DNA of 64,000 bases from assembly GCF_000003195.3 (NCBI RefSeq), contig NC_012871.2:45699845-45763844 (forward strand), read 5' to 3'. Of this stretch, positions 54,669 to 64,000 are shown one piece after another. The DNA comes from Sorghum bicolor (Eukaryota > Streptophyta > Magnoliopsida > Poales > Poaceae). Each line of letters starts with the position of its first letter. Position 1 is the first letter of the stretch. Under the pieces are notes generated by a model. That model had not been told where the DNA came from, made no database searches, and saw only the letters and a list, made by a program, of their open reading frames with translations. The position numbers were made by a program, and so were the translations under genes.

Positions 54669-56341
54669 GTTAGTGTAGTGTATAATAAATAGGCACTAGT
54701 TTATTTTCCTTTCAATTTCTTATTTTTATTCCAATTGTAAAAGTGTCTAATAATTTGAATTTTAAAAAGATGAATAAGACTATTTGTTCTGCTGGTGTGT
54801 TGCCATCAGCAGAACCTCTGCACTTGATGTTTCCCTCTTTGTTTAAGTTCAGCACCCCAAAATATCCAAGTGTGGGGGGATCGGTCGACCCCCCAACTAT
54901 GTCACTGAACAAAACCGAGCATGCCACTAGGTTAGAAATAGCCGAGAACGTCGACACACCAAAAAATGTCCCAGTGAGGGGATTGGCCGATCCCCTATTT
55001 TGTGCTCTTAGGAAACCAACGTCGCAGCAGGACTTGACTATCGAAGGGAGACACGTGCCAAGCTCGGGCACCCCATCAAGGGGTTGGGCGACCCCTCTAG
55101 GAAGCCCTAGGCCCACCATCTAGTCTCAACACGACGCACTCTATCTCCCTGACTAGTTTGCCAACCGTATCTCCCTCTCCTTTATTCAGTTCTCTCCCTT
55201 TATTCTATTTTCTTAAGATAAAAATAATAAAAGTTCACATGTTTAATTGACATAAGACTTCAGTCATGACATTTAGAGGTCAAAAGTGACATATAGTTCA
55301 ATTCCTTGATATGTTTATGCCTATGGGTACAAATGATATAGGGATGCATTTTGACTAAGTTGTTGATGAGAGTGATATAGTTCTAGGCTCATGAATCACA
55401 CCAACTCTATTCAAGGTACTTAGAAATTTATTTTGAAAATGACATAAAACCATAGTGTTATTCACTCCTCATTGGCAAGAGAATTCCTACCAAAGCTATA
55501 TATACCTATTATCAAAATAACCCTTGAGTGCAACTTGCATATGTAATGAGTTTGGTGAAATCATGTCGATCCTAGTGAGAGTTTTTTCATAATCCTAAGA
55601 TCAAGATCATACACACACATACCACATTTCCATGCTACTTCTACACTAGAAGTACGCAAAAACCATGCTTTCCACATCCACTATATATAGATGCTCCATG
55701 TTTTAGAAATCCCATTATATCTCTATGTGTGCTTTATCAAAGAGACACAAGGCTATGCAAAAAGAAAAAAATAGATGGGCACATGAAGGTACGTACAAAA
55801 AAAGCTAGTCATGTCTCAAATAAATAGAGAGAGATTCTATCAAATAGAGGAGCATCTTAGTTCATCCTACACACTTGCACATCTTGATCTTGGACTATGA
55901 CACTCCTCTCCTTGGATCCTTGCTTTGACTTAACAATAAGTACAATGCAAAGTATGCTACCTTGTTTTCCCTACCAAGCTCTACATATGCCTAATAGATG
56001 TAGGATGTAACAAGAAGGGTTAACATCTATACTTGGTGAGGATTGCTATACACTTTGAGTGATTTAAGTGCTAGATGAGGAGTTAGAATAACCTATGTGC
56101 TTTCTTTTTTAAACTATCATAAAAACTCTAAGTACCAAGGATAGAATTTTGGGAGATGATTTTGCCTTAGAATTGTTCCTTTTATCAACTTCTAAAGGAA
56201 ATTTACTGGACACTACCACAAAACCCATTTGCATGAACTATGTCTTGAATGGACTTATGATCACTATGATCATTAACTTGTCATTGTTCACTTCTCTAAC
56301 CTTTACTCGAGGACGAGCAAAGACTCAAGTGTGGGGGGTCT
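54669..56341 (+). other. 3' untranslated region of element E
   Basis: No supported gene. Palindromes GGGGGGATCGGTCGACCCCC (about 54874-54893), GGGGATTGGCCGATCCCC (54978-54995) and a weaker one at about 55080. A PPT copy CAAGTGTGGGGGG (54867-54879), a hairpin TACTTCT/AGAAGTA (55636-55654), and the PPT itself (56326-56338) just before the LTR. Confidence 0.65.
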
Positions 56342-57902
56342 TGTTGACAGTATTTATGCCTTGTTTTTCACCATCATAACCGTCAACACTTCACTCATAT
56401 TGGGGAAGAATCCACTAAACAAGTAGTGACATAGGTACAAATAACCAGGTTCCATATGTACATGTCATTATTTGTATGCAGGTGCTCAATCAGGTACTTC
56501 TAGGGTCTTGGAGCTCAAAATGGAAGAAGTAGCAAGACTACAAGTTTGCTACACAAATATAAACATCACAAGAGCATAGATCAAGGGGAATGGAGCAAGG
56601 CTGACACCCTAACCCCACAATGAGGGGGTCACCCGACCCCCACAATGTGGGCCTAGCCAGTGCCAAGCTGGCACAATCCATGCCAAACTCCCCAAGGTAA
56701 GTCCCAACCTTTGGATTACAAGTGCAACCAAAATCAATGATCAAGGAACAAAGTACAAGGATCAATGAACCCACAACACAGTAATCGAAGCAAATCAACA
56801 GATGGCACTCTAGATCACAAGTGGGGACAATAGGTGAAGGAAGATGGAGGGACCATCCCAACAAAGTGGGATTGGTCAATCCCCATGTTATGGGACCCAC
56901 ACATCCACTTCACTCTACCAACATAACCAAGCTTCTAGAAGGCTTGGGTGGGCCCACCTGTCAGATCTAGGAGGCGGACGACCCCTACATGTGGGCCCCT
57001 CAAGGTCGGTTTGCTGCCACCAACATCCAACACACTGAACATGTGTTGGAATTCTTTAGCCATTGATGCAGTGGTGGTTTGGAGGTCGGTTTGATCCTAC
57101 AGCGCATGATTGAAGTATCCTAGATCAATGACGTGGCAATGGAGTAGCCCCTACTCCATCTCCCCCTATAAATACCCCCTAGTCCTTCACATTTAAGGAA
57201 GAAAGACTACATTTGTAGCTTTAGTGTGAGATTAGAGGGAAGAGAGTGAGGAGCTCCAAGGAGGAGTCCTGGCCTATTAGGAGTCTTCTCCAAGGTGCGC
57301 CTCTGTGGATGCGAGTCTTCTTGTAAGTCTGACATTCGAGTCTTTTATAGCATTTAATATTCTAGTCTAGTTCTTTGTGTATAAATCTTCTTACTGTGCA
57401 CACTATTTTACTTTGGTAAATTACTCCAAGCATTGGCCAAGCTTAGAGTAGTAAGATAGTGTAGACATGGTATCTAGACTAAATCTTATCAGTGTGGGTT
57501 GATTGTTGCACTGCAAGACACCTAGAGCGAGAGTGACAATCCTCTCTTAGCGGAAAGTTCCTTGTTAGTGTGTTAGGCAAGTTAACTATGGTGAAAGCCG
57601 GTCTGAGTAGAAAGCCGCCTTGGTAGAGGAGGAGGTGTAAAACCTCTCTAACTCGATCTACCATTTCGGTTACTGCCCTAGTAAGGGAGTAGGTGGAAAA
57701 CCTCACTTTGCGTAAAGTATCACGACCAGATATTAGTGCTAGTTAGACCTCTCTGTGCCCAACCTTTACCCTTTAATCACATCCTAGCGATCCTTAACCT
57801 ATTAGTTCACTTCACGTTCCCCATGAAAAATACGATACCTGGAATACTCCCGGTGAAGGCTTATGCTTGCGGTATATTCGTTTCCCACTTCTGGTGTCAA
57901 CA
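56342..57902 (+). repeat. 3' LTR of element E
   Basis: 1561 bp, TGTTGAC...GTCAACA. A TATA box TATAAATA lies at 57167-57174; upstream it has GGGGTCACCCGACCCC (about 56625-56640) and GGGATTGGTCAATCCCC (56868-56884). The flank CGCAC (57903-57907) would be the right TSD half. Confidence 0.82.
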
Positions 57903-58086
57903 CGCACTACCAAGAAAGGTCGGCAGAGATCACTATGAAGTCTTTCAAAGGTTCGTCTAACAAGTTAGGGCCTCTTGCTAGACACATGGGAGGCAATAGT
58001 CTTAATATTGATAGTCATTAGAGTGATTGGCTCTTTTTTTCCCTTTAGTTTAGGTTTTGTGTTTTTATGCAGAGATAGCAAGTGGG
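57903..58086. other. Flanking sequence right of element E
   Basis: About 180 bp with no ORF or repeat I recognise, ending in the MITE target site CAAGTGGG (58079-58086). Confidence 0.4.
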
Positions 58087-58339
58087 CAGCGACGAAGCCA
58101 GCAGTGGGGCTAGGAGGGCTTTAGCCCCCCCTACCGCTGCTGGTCCAGTGGATTTTCTAGTGCTCTCTTTCTAATTTTAGACATAAATTTATAAGGTAGG
58201 GTGGGCTGAGAACTTTATTTTTTAGATATATTTTGCGAATTTCATCATTAATCTATATTTACGAAGGGTAATAGTAGAGTTAAGTTGATGTAAAACTTTT
58301 GTTCAGCCCCTCCTAAATTTTTTCCTAGCTTCGTCCCTG
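58087..58339 (+). mobile_element. hAT-type MITE with perfect 8-bp TSD
   Basis: 253 bp. Terminal inverted repeats CAGCGACGAAGCCAG and CAGGGACGAAGCTAGG (right end reversed) match with few mismatches. CAAGTGGG flanks both sides (58079-58086, 58340-58347). An 8-bp TSD and CAGGGACGAAGC ends fit non-autonomous hAT elements. No transposase. Confidence 0.85.
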
Positions 58340-58347
58340 CAAGTGGG

Positions 58348-59836
58348 TTCATAATTATTATATCAACTGATGTAGTGACTATAAATCAATAAAACTCTTC
58401 CTTTATAAAAAAATTCTGGTGACTAAGAAGTACATTTTAGAAATCGGGAGTCTACGCTCATCAATATACTATAAAAAAGGATCAGTAACCAAGTAAAGTA
58501 AGCTTTTTAAATGTAATATAGGCCTTAGAAAATTCATGTGTTACACAATTTCTTTCTTATGAAAATAACGTGCGGTCTAAGTCTTGTATTTGAGACATTC
58601 TTAGTCAAAACAATCGGTACAATATATGACTAAGGGAGGAACTTGCTCTCCTCAATTATTATGACACAACTGTACTAATATATTTACTTGACACACAATA
58701 CAACAAAAAAATAGACACGTCATGAATTTGTATGTATACATTTATAACAGACGTACCTATGTGGCACAAAGCTTCTTGTACAAGTTGGTCAACTAGCCTT
58801 TTGAACATCAGTTACGGCTACAGGCTTATGTCTACTTAAATGGACGTTTATATCATTTAAACCCTCCCATTTAGCTTGATAATTAGCTAAACATTGGTTG
58901 GGATCGATACTATTAAACATATTTGTAATATATCTAATTAAAGCCATATTTGGATCCACCTTAGCTACACTTCAGCCAACTATTTTGGCCAACTAAAATT
59001 TAAGTGGCTAAAGTTTAGCCAGCTAAAATTTAGTTGAGCTGTTTGATCCTCTAGCTAATATTGGTGTTTATTTACCATGTGTTCCCTTACTTTTGTTGAG
59101 CCATAGACACAGAAAAAGAGAGGGGCAATTTCATCTTTACTCACGCTTTAGTTGCGTTTAGCTGGGTTAAAACGGTTAAATGAATTATGTATATTTTGGT
59201 CTTCACTAAAAGTTCAGCTAAGTTTTAGCTGTCCCCAGTTGGATCTGTAGTAGCTAAACTTTAACTAAAGTTTAACTGGTGCTGTTAGCAGTAGCACCAG
59301 AACAAAGTGAGTATATCACAGTACCAAGAAAGAAGGCATACAAAGATCTATTTATCTATGTCCATTCAAGCTAACATGAATAATGTTATACCATCCTGTT
59401 CAAAATACATGGCGGTCTAAAGTTTTGCATGAGGACTGAGGATAGATAACTCTAACTGTTTGACCCATATATATGTTTATATATGTTTTCTCCCCCCCCC
59501 CCCAAGATCCGTTGCTCGCTTATATTTATAAGTGGAGAAAGGTTTACAAATCATGCGAGCAGCACACGGATTTTGGAAGGCTTCCAAGTACCTGATGACT
59601 GGATAGCTTGACACACCCCTGAAAATAGAAGTTTAGTTTACACTAAAAGCCTGCTTGGATCTCTCATGAATTGCAACTAATATCTAGAAAGTGCTGCCTA
59701 TTTCATTATTCAATTACTTCCCAATTCATCTCAATTCCTACGAACCAAATAAAGCGTAAGAATAAAGATAACAGCTCAACATGGAAGAAAGAAAAAAAAT
59801 ATCATCTAAACATTTGATTCTGCAGGGGTGATCATT
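58348..59836. other. Intergenic sequence, possible MITE at about 58950-59300
   Basis: AT-rich and without a supported gene. From about 58950 to 59300 there are repeated AGCTAAA/TTTAGCT phrases in both orientations (TTAGCCAGCTAAAATTTAG, AACTTTAACTAAAGTTTAA), as in grass MITEs, but I could not fix the ends. A run of 12 C lies near 59493. Confidence 0.4.
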
Positions 59837-60012
59837 TCCAGAGGCAGTGGTGAAGCTAGAGCAAATTAGAAGGGTGCACTTAGCTTGTGGGTGTATAGAC
59901 TTCTTCTGTGGTGGGTGCATATATAGTGAAATTTTGGATCTAACCACTATTTTTAATATTTTTGGAGGGTGTATTTGCACCCCCTAATTACAATATAGCT
60001 TCGCCTCTAGTT
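59837..60012 (+). mobile_element. Possible hAT-like MITE
   Basis: Ends CAGAGGCAGTGGTGAAGC and GCTTCGCCTCTAG resemble each other in inverted orientation and resemble the hAT MITE at 58087. A clean target duplication could not be found. Confidence 0.4.
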
Positions 60013-60140
60013 TCCTGCATAGCATTTGTTCTTCACTTTGTGATGTATTATCGCACCCCAGGTGTTCTCCTATCTATGTGTTTGATGGCTCTCTCAAACA
60101 GATAGTACCCATGTGCAGGGTTCTATACAATTTCTTCTAT

Positions 60141-60208
60141 GCATCTAAATATATATTATGTCTAGATACACTATATATCTAGAAATATTTGGAATGGAGA
60201 GAGTAGAT
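60141..60208. repeat. Stowaway-like MITE remnant
   Basis: The phrases GTCTAGATACACTATATAT and GGAATGGAGAGAGTA match the common right-end consensus of grass Stowaway MITEs. The left end is missing. Confidence 0.45.
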
Positions 60209-60921
60209 GCCATAAAAAAGCGCATACCTAATCATTTGTCCATCTGTGCACCCACATCGTTTCTTTGTCTATTTTGCATTACAATAATTTGAACATCAAT
60301 ATTGCGTCACATAACATTTAATAACAATCAAATTCAAAATTATATTTCATATAGTTCAAATCTAAATTTCAATTTTTTATAAGTCATATTTTTTTAAACA
60401 TTAAAACATAGTCAACATATACGGGTCATGAATTATTGGATCGACGGTAATAAGTACGACTATACAGTTTATTAAAAAATATTTAATCCCATACTTAAGC
60501 GTGAAAGCTATTTTTTCTACCAAACAGTATACTCACGTAGGGTTGCATAAATGGGAAGTCTTATATGGACCTCCCCAAATTTGAGAGGAGGCTGGGAGAT
60601 GGATGCGAATATGAGGTTGTCATTAGATTGTTATTTTATATAAGACCAATCTTAGGCGTTGTTTCAAAACTGCCATATCATATATAATAAAATAAAATAT
60701 GGATGAAACAATGTTAATGCAAAGTTTCATTCTATGATTTTATAGACATTTAATTTGATGACTCAAAGGGAGTTGGTCATCGTGTGAAGAGAGTTTCCTC
60801 TAGATGAAGCACTCTGTATCTTTCTCTCTCTCTCTCTCCATAATGAATCTGTCAAGTCATCAATGTGTAGTATTAATTAAATATGAACGAAATCCAAATG
60901 GAACCCTACTCATACTAACCA

Positions 60922-61153
60922 GGCCTGGTTTAGTTTCCAAAATTTTTCAAGATTTTTCGTCACATCGAATTTTCGAACACATGCATGGAGCATTAAATAT
61001 AGACAAAAACAAAAACTAATTGCACAGTTTGCTTGTAATTTAGGAGATGAATCTTCTGTGCCTAGTTAGTCCATGATTGGACAAAAAATGTCAAATACAA
61101 ATGAAATTGCTACAGTAGCCAAAGCCAAAAAAATTTGCGAATTAAACAAAGGA
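60922..61153 (+). mobile_element. Grass MITE with GGCCT-GTTTAGTT-type ends
   Basis: About 232 bp from GGCCTGGTTTAGTTTCC to GAATTAAACAAAGGAC. Internal phrases CACATCGAATTTTCGAACAC, GGAGCATTAAATATAGAC and AGTCCATGATTGGACAA are those of a MITE family very frequent in Sorghum and its relatives (recognised from memory, no search run). Confidence 0.7.
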
Positions 61154-61239
61154 CAAACTAGATGGGAGAGTGTTTGAGCGGTTCCTTTGGAGATGCCTAA
61201 GAAAGTGGATCAAATAACTTTTATTGCCCTCCATTAGTG

Positions 61240-61389
61240 CTTCCTCTATTCTAAATTAAAGTTTTTGTGTGTTTTCTATATATATAACACTTTTGCTATA
61301 CACTTAGATATACGCTATGTCTAGATATATTGTAAAAGCTATGTACCTGTAAAAGGCAGAATAACTTACATTTTGAAATGGAGAGAGTA
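61240..61389 (+). mobile_element. Stowaway-type MITE
   Basis: About 150 bp beginning TTCCTCTATTCTAAATTAAAG and ending CATTTTGAAATGGAGAGAGTAA, with an internal GTCTAGATATATTG. The ends match the CTCCCTCCGT/ACGGAGGGAG class in degenerate form. Confidence 0.6.
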
Positions 61390-61660
61390 ATGTATTGCAA
61401 AATGATACATCCTTTATTTATGAGTGGTTGTACTTATACATGTTTATGAAGAGGAAGAGAGGAAGAAAATGAGAAGTGGCTAGAAGTTCGATGATGGCAT
61501 GTATGTATTAGAAAGAAAGCTGTGAAGGCTAAATGGACATGTATTTTAAATTAGAGTATAAACATTTGTACTTAACTAAAATGCTTGATACACTGAACTC
61601 ATATTTATCTCTAAAACTATAGTCATTGATATTGATGTAATTTTTAGATATGGCTAATAA

Positions 61661-61932
61661 CTACTCCTTCCATCTCCAAAAAAGAATGAAAATTTCATTC
61701 CTAAGAAGTCAAACAGTCATATATTTAACTAGATTTATTAAAAAAATAGCATCAAGATTTATATCTTGAAAATAAATATATTTATTTTTATAAAAATATA
61801 TTTGGTAATAATCTAGTGATATTTATTAGACATAATAAATATTAGTATTTTTTTATATATTTAGTCAAACTTAAGATTGTTTGACTCCTCGAGAAACAAT
61901 ATTTTTATACTTTTTCTTTGACAAAGGATGGA
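61661..61932 (+). mobile_element. Stowaway/mariner-type MITE
   Basis: Begins CTACTCCTTCCATCTCCAAA, contains GTCAAACAGTCATAT and TAGTCAAACTTAAG in inverted arrangement, and ends near GACAAAGGATGG. These ends are typical of grass mariner-like MITEs. Confidence 0.6.
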
Positions 61933-62264
61933 TCGCATGTTGGATACACACGTGCAACTAAACAGCCTGCAGCTGCGTAATTTCACTGAGATGGATGGAG
62001 CCACTGATATTCACGGGCCCACCTCATTTACCTTGATCCCTGAGGCCTCCTCACAGCCTTCTAATTAACACATAAAGACTAGTATGCTTTGTCACCCTGT
62101 GCATATCTATCGTCTTCCTCTCTCGTCTCTTGTCCCTCTCTCTCTCTCTCGCACAGAAGTCTTCTCTCAGTTGTTGGTCAAAAGGTGAGGGGAGGAAGGA
62201 AGGAGATTTTAGGTGACATACAAACAAAAAGGTTGCAGACTTCCTTTAAAGCTTTGGTGCCAAC

Positions 62265-62272
62265 TATATAAA
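62265..62272 (+). promoter_or_regulatory. TATA box of the right-hand host gene
   Basis: TATATAAA lies about 230 bp before the proposed start codon. A (CT)n tract at about 62113-62152, typical of plant core promoters and leaders, lies upstream. Confidence 0.5.
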
Positions 62273-62370
62273 GAGAGAGTGCAAACAGAAGACGGTTTTG
62301 CCATTAATGACTGGTTTTGGATCCTTTTGCTGGAGATGTGCATAGTGTGAGGAGAGAGCCAGGGTGGAGG

Positions 62371-62502
62371 ATGGTCAGAGCCTTCATAAGGCCTTCAGGT
62401 GGGGCTCTGCTGGAGACGACGACCGCCGCCGCCACCATCACAGGGCATCTGAGCTCCCCCAAGGTCTCCGGAGCGCCTCTAGCTCCCCACCGACGACGAT
62501 GA
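62371..62502 (+). CDS. Upstream ORF overlapping the main start codon
   Basis: ATG 62371 to TGA 62500-62502, 43 codons (MVRAFIRPSGG...). Its stop overlaps the proposed main ATG in ATGA (62499-62502). If translated it could allow termination-reinitiation or repress the main ORF. It lies in the predicted 5' leader. Alternatively the leader is spliced and the frame is not used. Confidence 0.35.
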   Translation: MVRAFIRPSGGALLETTTAAATITGHLSSPKVSGAPLAPHRRR

Positions 62503-63350
62503 TGGCAGCCTCTTCCACCATGTAAGTCGCACAAGTTGCTGTCAAGTTCGTCTTCTCTTTTATTTCGTGCCTTTGGGGAGCTGGAGCCCTATCTATCTGT
62601 GTTTCCGTCCTTTCCACAGAGATCGAGAGGTGTTTTTTTTGTGCTTGCTTTTTCCTCGAGCTGGCCGGATTAGGGATTTGATTGACAACTCGCTTGCTCT
62701 CTCTCGCATATGTTGCTTCTGGTACAAGGGATTAATTAAGATATTCTGTTCTATCTGCTTCTGGTGTTTGTTTGTGTGTGTGATAGAGTGGTGTGATGGC
62801 AATCAGCCATCGATATCTTGCACAATCCATCTTTGTTGATTCAAGTTTTTCTTGGTTTCTTATGTTTCTATGTATAATTAATTCAAACACATGGTGAAGA
62901 AGAAGAAGAAGAAGAAGGGGGTGAGAATTGGGAAAGACACAATATCAGATAGTATATTGGTTAGTTAGGGATTTTGGAAATAGTTGATGAGGTGCTGAGG
63001 TAAGGAAGGAGGACACCAAATTACCAAATACATGGATATGGTTGTTTTCCTTGTATCTTTCAACAAGTAGCTAGATGAGAGGCTTTTTAAGGATTTGTCA
63101 CACCGACTCTACTATCTGCTTCATTATATATTAATTAAACAAACAAAGCTTTATCCCACTGCTACTTGCGTTCTCTAATGCTTATGAAAATGATGATCAA
63201 TTAATTGAATCTTGCTTGTTTCATCCTCTAATATATTTTCCCTTTTTTAATTTAGGAGCAAGGAATCAGCAAGCTACGACATGGCGGAATTCGACCAGTC
63301 AGCAATCTTTCTCTACCTTGAGGATGGCCACGATCAAGAACAACAACGAC
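62499..63350 (+). CDS. Probable TGA-type bZIP transcription factor, first two coding exons
   Basis: Exon 1 is 62499-62521 (ATGATGGCAGCC...AT) with donor GTAAGT at 62522. Exon 2 is 63256-63350 with acceptor TTTTTAATTTAG and donor GTATGT. The junction makes a Met codon and keeps one frame: MMAASSTMSKESASY, then DMAEFDQSAIFLYLEDGHD and QEQQRR. This short acidic segment (MAExDQxxxFLYLxxxD) is typical of the N-terminus of TGA9/TGA10/LIGULELESS2-type bZIP proteins, DNA-binding regulators of development and defence. The bZIP and DOG1 domains would lie right of the window. The call rests on about 25 residues and intron phase. Confidence 0.5.
62522..63255 (+). other. Intron 1 of the host gene
   Basis: 734 bp, GTAAGT...TTTAG. 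It contains a (GAA)n run (about 62896-62917). The open frames inside (for example 62567-62839) have no homology I recognise and are taken as chance. Confidence 0.5.
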
Positions 63351-63491
63351 GTATGTTATGCAAGAAATTATCTCTCCTCTCTTGGTCTGGAAATGCTAAT
63401 TGTTTCACTGATTATACACTTAAAAAGCTAGTAACCCCGGCCCCTAGCAGCACCCTTTTCATGGATTATATTTGTCGTCTTTGCTTTGCCA

Positions 63492-63529
<38 letters not shown>

Positions 63530-64000
63530 TTGGCTGCAGCTGCAGGTCCTTGTGTCTGGTCTTGTTAGCAGCTAATCCCCTTTAATTTCTTTTGCTGCGT
63601 GATGCTTTCATTCATTTCTTTCTTGTGCGGGTTTGGTATTTGTTTCCTATGGTGAAGAGTGTGACATGTAACAGACTTTGTGATGATGACGGCCTTTTCC
63701 TTTGCAATAAGAACTTGATCTAAAAGAAGCTATAAATATTCCCCCTTTTCTATTTCTCACCCATTCCTTTCCATTTGCATCTTCTCATACACTCTGTTGA
63801 ATTATAGCCCCAGAAGCATGTCCCTCCCGACGTTGTTGTACATACATGTACTGCCTGCTCTCTCTCTCTCACCGCGTGTGTCCACCTGCGCATCCATGTG
63901 TTATCTAGGACTAGGGGAGAGAGAGAGGAGGGGGTGTATATTGAGAGAGACATGTACCATATATAAGGACTTCATCTCCATTATTCAAGCAGTAGTTCTT
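63351..64000 (+). other. Start of intron 2, no exon recognised
   Basis: From donor GTATGT to the window edge. It has the (TA)n tract at 63496-63526 and (CT)n/(GA)n runs near 63860 and 63930. No TGA-type exon was found here, so the intron probably extends past 64000. Confidence 0.4.
63496..63526. repeat. (TA)n microsatellite
   Basis: About 15.5 perfect TA units, 31 bp. Likely length-polymorphic. Confidence 0.95.

Larger units (their letters stand above)
53459..57902 (+). mobile_element. Element E: Athila-related retrotransposon, 3' part
   Basis: Starts abruptly where D ends. It has palindromic motifs and a TATA box, a coiled-coil ORF, a PPT-like copy, a 1.5 kb untranslated region, the PPT and a 3' LTR (56342-57902). 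The layout is like A, but the ORF and motifs differ. The 5' part lay left of D and is lost. Confidence 0.72.

Noticed and set aside
54743..55123. Open frames on both strands after the E ORF
   Set aside because: They are driven by the palindromic motifs and have no recognisable domain. The region is the untranslated part before the PPT.
62317..62502. 61-codon frame before the host gene start
   Set aside because: The first codon is TTG, not ATG. Only the part from ATG 62371 is kept, as a possible uORF.

Overview
This window looks like a plant nuclear intergenic region that ends at the 5' end of one host gene. The retrotransposon lineages are a SIRE/Maximus-type Ty1/copia, a Tekay/Retand-type chromovirus with ~4 kb LTRs, Tat-lineage Ty3 elements with antisense genes, and Athila-related elements. 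With an abundant grass-type MITE at 60922-61153, they point to a grass, most likely a panicoid such as Sorghum (inference). Nothing bacterial, organellar or CRISPR-like was seen.

Layout. (1) 1-5695: 3' part of an Athila-related element (A, + strand) that has a protease end and an ATHILA-type ORF but no polymerase between them. (2) 5696-40107: a chromovirus (B, - strand) with a ~4.04 kb LTR. Three elements interrupt it: A in its left LTR, a copia element (C, 9382-18317) in its integrase, and a young Tat element (T1, 27640-40046) in its right LTR. The copia region has a ~10.4 kb tandem duplication whose second unit keeps only a solo copia LTR (19745-21665). (3) 40108-41068: end of an A-related LTR (L) that received B. 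(4) 41069-49249: a decayed Tat element (T2, - strand) that holds L and an inverted solo LTR of the same family (47725-48942, 5-bp TSD). (5) 49250-53458 and 53459-57902: two more Athila-related elements (D, E; + strand). (6) 57903-64000: low-copy flank with MITEs and the promoter and first two coding exons of a probable TGA-type bZIP gene.

Nesting gives relative ages. E is older than D. T2 is older than L and the solo LTR. L is older than B. B is older than A, C and T1. T1 is very young, with about five differences between its 696-bp LTRs.

Most noteworthy signals: a protein in B whose N-terminus resembles the histone H3 tail; a GCCGAT/ATCGGC hexamer repeated about 100 times through T1 in every frame and in non-coding DNA; a two-site GGGCGCCCGCCC module shared by A's LTR promoter and an internal promoter; second copies of each Athila-related element's own polypurine tract after its ORF; and short hairpins with compensatory changes in the same elements. 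Together they suggest that these elements carry internal transcription units and family-specific DNA motifs besides gag-pol.
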